From contig NC_132880.1 of the NCBI RefSeq assembly GCF_030463535.1, positions 35,357,842-35,421,841 on the forward strand: a stretch of DNA of 64,000 nt, given 5' to 3'. Shown piece by piece: positions 12,701-24,000 of the stretch. A program made the position numbers and the translations under genes. The notes under the pieces are model-generated. The model did no database searches. It had not been told where the DNA came from and saw only the letters and a program-made list of their open reading frames with translations. Each line of letters begins with the position of its first letter. The first letter of the stretch is position 1. Source of the stretch: Salminus brasiliensis. Its lineage: Eukaryota > Chordata > Actinopteri > Characiformes > Bryconidae.

Positions 12701-15700
12701 ATAGCCCCTGTTGTACAGACCTTTAAGAAATCAAGGGAAAAGAAAAAAGAAAGTTAAATCTGCTGTTCTGCATGTCCTTCAGTCCAAGGAATGTAATTAA
12801 AGTCATATCCACACTGACAAAATATGATACTGTATGATCAAATACACCTGTATTCAATAAATAATGTACTACTGATAATAATAACAGCAATAAACAGTTC
12901 TCCAAAAGCAATGCACAGTGTTAACAGTAGGCTATGGTTGCCAAACTCAATAGTTTTGAATGATTAACGTACACACTGTGTGTATGTGTAAATATGTGTG
13001 TGTCTTAATAATTAACTGTGTTTATTTGGTGTATGCAATCTTCCTTTTTGTCCTGTGTCCTCAGGGATCAATAGCCTTGACAGCTGTATGTGATCATGTC
13101 TTTGATATATTTTTACAACCATATTAGTATTAATGCATAATTCATCACGCAACAGTTTCCTGTAATGTATTCAGAGCACCAGATAAACCAGATTGTGGAT
13201 AGAAAGCGTGAATTTGAGAGTCCTCCCTCCTTACACTTGATATCCACAACAGTTCTATTAGCCTGTTCTATAAGCCTTCATCACCATTCAGCCTGCACAA
13301 TGGCTCGAATGGCACCTGTCTACAGCACACAGCAATGAGACGGCTCATTATTTCTAACTGTTTTTCATTTAGCCGGATTCCTGTCAGAGCAAGCTCCGCG
13401 TCCTCCTGAGCGGATATGACACTCACTGAGAACCACATTGTACTCCATCGATCCAGCCAGCTGGGGTCCAGAATCTATCATCTTATCAATTGCCCTCTTC
13501 TCTGCTGGGGAACAAATCTGCAATCATCCAGCACAACGACACTCAGACACACTTCAACACAAACATTGATCCAACTGCAAAGACTCAAATGAGCAACCAT
13601 TTTGGGCTGTTTTATTTCACCCTCAAGAAAACTGACCAACTGCTGATTTTCCAATTAGAATCAAATGTCATGTTAACAATAACTTCTGCTGTTAATATAA
13701 TAAAAAATAAGTCAGCTGCCAAAGCATGCAGCACAGAATGTGTTCACCAGTTTGCAAATATACATGATTAAAAGCATTTCAGAATGTTATCACCGCTCCC
13801 AGTTTGGAATGAACTTAGCCCATTATATCCGCTCCATTTGCCATATAGGTGCACTGTGTAGTTCTATAATTACAGACTGTAGTCCATCTGTTTCTCTGCA
13901 GACTTTGTTAGCCTCCTTTCTCCCTGTTCCTCTGAGGTCAGGACCCCACAGGACTGACCACCACAGAGCAGGTATTATTTGAATGGTGGGTCATTCTCAG
14001 CACTGCAGTGACACTGACGGTGGCAACGTGCTAGTGTGTATTGTGCTGGTATGGGTGATATCGAAAAATATCCCATACCAAAAAGCGTCCATCTTAGACC
14101 ATTGATGAAGGACTAGAGATGACCAACACAAACTGTGTTGCAACAGGTGACTTTCCATTTGACTTTCCATTTGATTTACCCGTACCAGCGCATCTAACTC
14201 ACCACCACAATGTCAGTGTCACTGCAGGTCCTGACCACTGACAAAATCATAGACACACTTTTTGTAGCCAGCTGTATTTCAGTTTTTGTGTAGAGCAATC
14301 TTTCATGCACTGCTTTTCTTTTAATGACTCTTGCATGAAGGTGTCGCTCTACAGTAGAACAGTGCACCACAACTCCAGAGTCTGCTAAATTGTACTAAAG
14401 GTCTTTTGCAGTCAATGTGGGTTTTAATTTGCCCGTCTAGCAATCCTAAAAGCAGTTTTCATGACATTTCTCTTAGTCTTTGAGATCTCAACTTGATCTG
14501 CACGATTTCTGTTAACTGCAATTTCTTAATTATATTATAAAGTAAGGGAATGGCTACCTGAAAACATAACACTATCTTCTTATAGCCTTAGGTTGCTGAT
14601 TGTTGAAACAAAGTTTTATTATTTATTTTATTTATTTATACAATATTGACAGCACCTGGTCTTTCCTAGTGATGATGGTGAATAAGCCATATCCCTATCA
14701 AACTAAGTAAGATCTGGGACCTTGGTAAAAGTTATCTTATCTAGAGAGCTCCAATCTCTAGGGGGCTTTTGCATGACACCCCGTTCTTCCTATAACCTAT
14801 ATATATATAACCTGTGCATTGCACTGTATATATGCTTCCTAGCATGCTCCAGAGCCTGATATCATTAAATATGTAACATATAACCTAGAGCTAAGTTTTT
14901 TAATTACTGGGCCTTACCCTGATGTCATCCTCAGTGATGTAGCCAGTCTGTGCTACCCACCAGGGCTCCACTGAGATCTCCACTGGCTTGGCTGGCAGAA
15001 GATCCCTAGCTGATTTTCTGCGGAAGAATTTCTGGTCGGAGACAGATGCTGCTTAGGCAACAGTGTGAGAATTTCATTATGTGTACAAGGCATGACTCTC
15101 CGAGGAGAGCTTCACTTGATCTACAGTGGCGTCCCTTGAAAACAGCCAGATTTGAGGACCATCTGATGATCATGCTCAGAATCCTCAGAGAGCTTCTAGA
15201 GACTTTATTAACATAGCTGCAAAAACATGAAAGACCAGCGACACGGATTGAGGACATCAAAGCTTTTTTTTTCTTACTTTGGACGATCTGCACTGGTTCA
15301 TCAGATCAATGTACTGGTTCCTCCCAATGCCAAGAAGCCTCAGACCTAACAGAGGTAGAAAGAGACATCCGTAAACACGCCTGGATTGCAAAGTTATGAA
15401 CAAAAATCAGTGAAGGCCAAATTACAGTGACAGAGCATGACTCGACCCAAAATTCTAGCTCCAACATTGACTCAAGTATCTACAGAGGCAGAGCTTTGCT
15501 CTGTATTTCCGCAGCAGTGGTGGTGCTTTTAGTGTTGAGAGCAAGCAAGCTGAAAAAACACAATCACTCACTCATCCTTATTCTCCACTCCTCCAGCAGT
15601 CAGCTTGCCCCCCCCCAATCACACACAGCCCTGTGATTACCAAAGAGGGACTGGACTAACAGCTATATTCTAGGCTCAATGCCAGGAGCTGTGGAGCGAA

Positions 15701-18063
15701 CTCTACAGGGAGGGAAGTGCACACCTTCAGAGTGAGGGATTAGATGAGACCTGGGAAGAGCCAGTCGGCTAACCATCTAAAAGGCTGCAAACTCCCAGAT
15801 GACCACCCTTACCACAATCTAGAGCCAGGCAGATGTTCAAAAAACTGAATTGTTTTGAACATCTGAACTTTAGATTTTGGAAAAAACACAACACTGTCAA
15901 AAGGAACTACTCAAAGGTTGTTTTTGTAATCATCACAAAGGTTGAAGGTAAATAAGGAAACACATACTGGCGTTTTTAGGCTATAGTTTATCATTTTATA
16001 GTTTTTCTTGTCACACTTTCAATTGTTTTTTTGAACTACACCACACACATTCTTCACTGCTGCCCATTTAATGGATTTTGGAATATCTGTCATTTGTGGT
16101 GAGTTGCATTGTTTTTAATAAGCAGATAAAATAAACACATACAAAAGCATCTGTTTAACATCAGTGTAAGACACCTATGCATTTATTTTTTTACTATCAG
16201 TCTATTCCTCTGTATAACGACTTAAACTTTAAATTTAACGTTTACTGCATACTAGTACTATAACAATGTCTTACAAACTTGACAAAGCTTTGTTTGACCG
16301 GACTGTTTTATACAGGAAGTACTGTAAACGTTAATCAAACAATAACCTGTTAGGAAGGATTTTTGTATTTTTTAAATATTCTTTCAAATCAATCTGAACT
16401 CATACTGATACACTAGTACAGACACCAGCAGTACTACAACCACACATTTATACCACTCAAGCACATAGTCTTGTACTTTGAACCTTTGGTCTTCAAAGCT
16501 AAACACCAGACACACAAGTCATTGTTCTATAGCACAATGGTTTGGTCTAGGGTAAATACCATAGAAAGAATAAAGATACAAGGAGGCTATTTCAATGCAT
16601 TCTGTAATACAAACCGGATTCCAAAAAAGTTGGGACACTAAACAAATTGTGAATAACATAGATGACAGATCAAAAGTTTAATCTGAGTAAATGTAACATT
16701 TTAAAGGAGAAATATGTTGATTCAAAATTTCATGGCGTCAACAAATCCCCAAAAAGTTGGGACAAGGCCATTTTTACCACTGTGTGGCATCCCCCCCCTT
16801 CTTCTTACAACACTTAACAGACGTCTGGGTACAGAGGAGACCAGTTTCTCAACTTTAGAAATAGGAATGCTCTCCCATTCATGTCTAATACAGGCCTCTA
16901 ACTGTTCAATCGTCTTGGGCCTTCTTTGTCGCACCTTCCTCTTTATGATGCGCCAAATGTTCTCTATAGGTGAAAGATCTGGACTGCAGTCTGGCCATTT
17001 CAGTACCCGGATCCTTCTCCTACGTAGCCATGATGTTGTGATTGCTGCAGAATGTGGTCTGGCATTATCTTGTTGGAAAATGCAGGGTCTTCCCTGAAAG
17101 AGATGACATCTAGATGAAAGCATATGTTGTTCTAGAACCTGAACATAGTTCTCTGCATTAATGGTGCCTCTCCAGACATGCAAGCTGCCCATGCCACAAG
17201 CACTCATGCAACCCCATACCATCGGTGATACAGGCTTCTGAACGGAGCGTCGATAACAACTTGGGTTATCCTTGTCCTCTCTGGTCCGGATGACATGGCG
17301 TCCCAGTGTTCCATAAAGAACTTCAAATCGTGACTCATCTGACCACAGAACAGTCTTCCATTTTGCCACACTCCATTTTAAAAGACCCTGGCCCAGTGCA
17401 AACGTCTGAGCTTGTGGAGCTTGCTTAGAAATGGCTTCCTCTTTGCACTGTAGAGTTTCAGCTGGCAACGGCGGATGGCACGGTGGATTGTGTTCACTGA
17501 CGATGATTTCTGTAAGTATTCCTGAGCCCATTCTGTTATTATTTCCTTGACAGTGGCATTCCTGTTTGAGGTGCAGTGACGTTTAAAGGCCCGGAGATCA
17601 CGAGCATCCAGTAGAGTTTTACGGCCTTGACCCTTACGCACAGCGATTGTTCCAGATTCTCTGAATCTTTTGATGATGTTAAGCACGGTTGATGATGATA
17701 ACTTTGTCTTTGCTATTTTACGCTGGGTAACACCATTCTGGTATTGCTGCACTATCTTTCTGCGCAACAATGGTGGAATTGGTGATCCTCTTACCATCTT
17801 GGCTTCAGAGAGACACTGACACTCTGAGAAGCTCTTTTTATACCCCATTATGTTGTCAATTGACCTAATTAGTGTTAATTGGTCTTCCAGCTGTTCGTTA
17901 TATGCTCAATTTCCTTTTTCCAGCCACTTATTGCTACTTGTCCCAACGTTTTTGGGATTTGTTGACGCCATGAAATTTTTAATCAACATATTTCTCCTTT
18001 AAAATGTTACATTTACTCAGATTAAGAAATAAAAAATAAAAATAAATGTGTGTATTTATATAT

Positions 18064-18095
<32 letters not shown>

Positions 18096-21000
18096 CTACA
18101 TATACACACACACTGAGCAATTTAATTTATTTATTTATTATGCACCTACTCATTAATGCAGTTATCTAATCAGCCAATCATGCAGCAGCAGTGCAATGCA
18201 TAAAATCATACAGATCAGACAGGTCAGCAGCTTTAGGTAATCTGGTGAAAAATTGTGCTCTGAATGATTCAGTGTTGCAACAGCAGGTTCTAGACAGGCT
18301 GTTGTGAGTATTTATATAACTACTAATATTTTGTTTCACACAGCTGTTTCTAAAGTTGCAAAATGTAATACAGAAAAAAAGGTCAACAGAGAATTTCTAG
18401 ACTGGTTTGAGCTGACAAAAGGGTGGCAGTAACCACCCTTTTGTCCACTCTGTGATGAGCAGAGAAGCATCTCAGAATGCACACCACCTCCAACCTTGAG
18501 GAGGATGAGCTACAACAGCATAGGACTACAGTTCCAATTCTTTCAGCAAAAAACAGAAAGCTGAGGCTGCAGTAGGCACAGGCCCACCAACTCTGGATGG
18601 TTGAAGACCAATCATAGCCTGGTCTAATGAATCTCAAATTCTGCTGAGGCACACAGATGGTAGGGTCAGAGTTTGGCGACAACAGCTTGAATCCAAAGAC
18701 CCAACCTGCTATGTGTCAGTCCAGGCTGTATGGCACATTTTGGGCCACACACCACCTCATTAATATTAATTAATCATTAAAACGTACATCTATTCATGGC
18801 CACAATTACCTCGTTTTCTAATAACTTCTTCCAGCATAATAACGCATCATGTGACACAGTAAAAGGCTATGGTTTCATTACAATGAGTTTAGTGTTCTTT
18901 AGGGGCCTTTCCAGTCACCAGATCTGAATCCAATAGAATGCCTTTGGGAATAGGCAGAATGGGTGATTCAGAGCATGAAGGCGCTCCTGAAATATCTGCA
19001 GGAATTTAGTGATGTAACATGTCAACACGGACCAAAATCTCAAAAGAATGCTTTTCCTATCTTGTAGAATGCATACCATGAAGAACTGGCGCTGCTCTGA
19101 CAGCAAAAGAAGGCCCTATACGACATTAGTACGGTCTGTTTAGTGAGTGTAAACATCATCCTAAATCACTGTGCAAATGGTTGGATATTTTTCCAATTAT
19201 ATATTATGTATTATATTTATTATTATATCATTTTTATTATATTCATTACCAGTACACTGACCACTTCAAGAACAACTGTGCTGGACTATGCTGATGCTGT
19301 ATGTTTAGAGAGTACTGTAACCACTAAATATGGAAATCTATAATACATAATTTTAAAATGGTAATACATAATGCATGAATTGAGCTATAAAGGACGTGTA
19401 GTAATTTGTAAGATACAGCGTGTAATGCATCCATCAAGCAGAGCTATTTTAGTGACTGCTACAGTTTACTGTGTGCACATTGGCAGACAGCAGCTTGTGG
19501 CCTCTGGCCATGTTAGTGTGCAAGAGAGGTCACTGATAACATTTAACAACCTCCAGGGAGACACAGAGAGTCGGTAGGGCAAAACTGAGACAGAACTTAC
19601 AGTCAGCAGCAGTGAAGTTGGGCAGGGAGTCATAACTCTTCTCACAGTTCATGATGTCCTGGGAACATGGGTAAAAGAGACCATTACATCTCCTACAGAG
19701 AACACATTCAGAAAATAGTGCCAACATTTTTGATTCAGGTCATGTTTCAGGTGAGGTAACATCTCCCTCCACTAACCATGCAGAGTTATTTACAAAAGTA
19801 TCATATTTCTATAGAAATATTCAAATCAGACAGCAAAAATAAATCTGCTTTCAACCTTAGGTGCTACATTCAGAGTGTGAATGTAACTCCTCATCCAGCT
19901 CTTGTCTATATTATACAGTGTGATTTTGATTAAGACCATAAGACTTGGAAATTTCTCTGCAATAAAGTTATCAATTCAATCACGACTTTAACTTTGACTG
20001 CATGAACCTGAGTCAGCGGCTCTCCTCATTACAAACAGCAAGTCATAAGAGTCATTACTCAGCATTTAGAAAGAAACAAAAGCAGTAACATTTTATACAG
20101 TGAGTGTTTTATTTAAATATGTCGTATAGTCCATTTTGAGTTTTGTTTATTACACAAAAAAATCTCTCTAATAGCAGCAAAATGAATAATCATATAGCAC
20201 AAAAATACCTGTGTGAATATTGTGTGAAAGGTTTACTCTCAACACCTTATTATAATATTACAGAATTTCTTGCCAGCATGGCTTAACCCAGCTACATAAC
20301 AGTTCAATGAGTATGGTAAAGAAATTCAACCAGAACTTGACTTTGACTGTGGCTGTATCTACATGTAAAAGTGCAACTTCCAGCTTCCCCATTCTGCTGA
20401 TAGTTTACATATACATGTCGTAACTCAAGGAAGTTGTGGTTGAACCATTAATCCTTTAAATCATTAAACTTAGAACAAATTATATCTATCCAAATATCAG
20501 TAAACCGAATTGGCAATGTATGAGCTTGCACACTAATGATTTATTAAATTGAATAAATCGAGATTAAAGTCTCTATTATTCTCTATTACTCTCTACTATT
20601 AAATATTTTTTTTCTAACTTGAAACTTTTGGGGCTCTGTACATATTTGCTCAGAACCACAGTGGAGTATGAGAATGTCCATACTGTCCATATAACACACT
20701 ATAAGGGTGCGGGGCAACTTATCCCAAATCAGCATACATTCTCAACCACTCCTGCAATTTATTGAAACACTCCCTCAATTTAACAACCTGTTCCCTCAGT
20801 TTAATGAAACAATCCCTCTGTTTAATACATTTTTAATAAATCCCTCTAACTCTAATGTATTGCACTAAAGGAATGTTTATTTTATTAAGAAAACAATTTA
20901 TTAAAATAAAGCATTGATTTAATGATCGATGTCTCTATTTATTATGTTTCTACCTTGATACTTTAAGGGCTCTGTACATATTAGCTTATAAACATGGTGG

Positions 21001-24000
21001 AGTATAAAAAAGTCTGTACTGTACATACTGTCCATATAAAACACTATTAGGGGAGTAAAAGCACCAACTGATCCCAAATCAGCAATTCCTGCACAAAGGC
21101 TTCTGGTGGAGTTTTTCCAGCGAGGATACGCTCTTTCAAATGACTCACATGGATCACATGTCTTGAGTTCAAAGTCTAGCACTGCAGCTGCACCAGTTAA
21201 AGCCATACAGCAGCTAATCTACTGAAGCTCAGCATGGCTGATCTATTACTGCTCTGTTCTGTAAGTACACTGTAACTGTGTGTGGATTTACAGCTGAGTC
21301 ATACAAAGCAAATCAAGCAGACCACCAAAAAACACTTCACACTTGAAGCACTGAAGTGCGCTGACTGCTGTGTCGATACACTGAGGACTGTCTCAGTCAT
21401 AGCAGGAAAAATGAATAAACCAACAGCACTCAGACTGACAACTCGGTGGCCAGCCCAAGGCAGCCATATGCTGTGACAGATCTCAATTCACAGTGTTGGT
21501 GATGACTAGAGACAGTGGTGTGTGTGAGAGAGAGAGAGACAGTGTGTGGGAGGTAGAGTTATGTTACTGCAGTATGAGACGATTCAGCGACAAATTAAAT
21601 AAATATTAGCCCAGTATCTGAATCTTGTTTGTGTGCTCCAGGTTACATTAACAAATCTTAGCAGGACTTTTCTCTACCTCTGCAATCATTTCATGTTTCT
21701 GTGATCAAGTTATTGCGTAATGTTTGCAATAAGTGACACAATTTTAGAATTGTGCAAAGGCTTTCATGCAAATCCAAATGAGAGCAATGCCTACCCTTGT
21801 CAAAAACTCAGGCACAGATTTATGAAAGCACTGCAGATACAGTAAAATGGAAAAATTAAGACACCCCAGACTCTACAACCTTCTTTAACTTACTTCAATT
21901 AGTACTAGACAACACAGTCATGTGGGGCCTGTATGGGTAACCAAACTAGAAAACAAAAAGTGTCCACGGGTTTCATGTTGGCCCCACAGATAGATGCCCA
22001 CCAGAATCAGCTTTGGAACCAGGAAAGGTAAAATATGGGCCCCATCTGGGTTGTATACTTCACATGGAGTATAGATGGGACCCAAGTGAGATTAGGCTGG
22101 GCTTTAACAATGGGGCCTGTTTTTGGAAGCCCAACTGCACCCAAGTAACAAACTAAGTAACAAAGCATGTACAAACCCACTCAGAGCCCACCTAGCCCAC
22201 TTTGCACACATGTGAGCCCCACATGAGCATGTTGGCTAGACAAAAGCAATCCAAACAAAATGTCTGAGGTTTAAAAAAAGACTCCTCCAGTATGGCTTCT
22301 TCTAAATCCTCTCTAATGATCCTCTTTAATAATCTATTTATCATATTTGTTGAACCTTTTGGTGAGACTGGGGTACTGGGGTTAAAATATCTGCATTATA
22401 CATACAGGGTCAAACATAAACTCTTACAATATTAATTTAGTGTTGCTGGAAGTTCACAAATGTCCTTAAACCTGCCAAAGCCTCTTAACATCCTGTTAGT
22501 GATCATAATTGACTACAGCTGAATAGCCTCTCTAAGCCCACATAATAAGAAACAGTTTGACAACACTTGTCGGATTCACCAATGCACAGACTACAATACA
22601 CATTATTGTCTCTTCCAACCCTGTTAAAAATATGTGGATTGTGCTTAAAGTGTGGAAACTAATACATTTAGCTGACCTCTATCACTTTAGCCAGGCATCT
22701 GGTCAAGGAGCAACTTGCTAAGGGACATATAACCACATATTGAGTGTGCTGTAGGTATATTTTTGATCATGTGTTGATTTCAGAACTACCCCCTTCCCTG
22801 TCCCCTAAAGAATTAAAGTCCTAAAAAAAAGAAAGAAAGTCCAATATTGCAATGACATTCATGTCCATGATGAGTGTATGCCAACTTCCAACCACAACTG
22901 TACATAAAACACTGAATGCAATGGAGTAAAAAGCTTACTGTACCTCCATGATGCTGATGTAGTAGGAGAAAGGAGTGACTCGCAGTCCTTTAACCATGAT
23001 GTCAGAGAGATGATAAGGGTACAGCATAAGGTGCTCTCGGCTGTATTTCAGCAGCTCCTCATAATACTTCCGCTCATCCTTCTTCACATGCCTGACTGTA
23101 AAGGGAAAAAAGTTGTTTTAAAATATAAAGTAAACAAGTGAAAAATTCTGAACTAAATGGTGAGAACACTTTTTATGACAATCTTTTTAAATGATCTAAA
23201 TTTCTGCATGAATGTGATCTGATTTACATCTGCATCAAAATGAATAAAGAGTTTTCAGCCCTCATCAGGGAAGTCATTAAAATCGATATGGTACATTAAT
23301 TTAAGTAACTACAGGCAGGATTTGGGATATTTAACATGTTACAAATTTGCAATGTTAATAATTATAACAAGTCAGTCATAGTTGTAAATGAACTTTTCCA
23401 AAATTCACTAAACGTGAAGCTCCCGCATTGACAATAGTCCTGTGCCAATACACCTCATGCTAATGCAACAAGCCAATTTGAAGATAGACACTGTGTTGTT
23501 AGTTATTGAGTGTTTCCTTTGTCATTAAACACTGGCGTGTACATCCAGACTATGACCTTTCAATCTTTCATAAGTGATCTGGCAAAATTACACATAAATT
23601 GGATTCACTGCATTATCTCCCATTATTTATGTAAGAAACAACTAAATGGTCAAAAATAAAGATCACTTAAGTAAAAAATACCATGAAGCCCTCAGATAAT
23701 GATCTCCTCAAAAAGGTGATTGGAATCAGATGTTCCTGCACCTGCCCCATCATATAAGGATCTTAGAAGAAAAGTTGCGGAAGCTCATAAGACTTAAAGA
23801 CTCCATCAGTCCACAATCTTCTGCAAGATCCAAGATACCAACAGACACAATTCTAAACCATTCTGACTCTCCCTAGGAGTGTACATCCTACAAAAATCAG
23901 TGCAAAGCCACACTACACAATCCCAATACAAGTGAACAAGTGTCTGCATTTGACAAATGCACAACACTGTGTATTGTGACCACATAACCTGAGTTGACTG

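Noticed and set aside
13427..13504. Shorter version of fam91a1 exon 7 starting after TTCCCCAG
   Set aside because: That acceptor breaks the phase with exon 6. The acceptor at 13518-13519 gives [12 protein letters not shown] in frame and matches the family.
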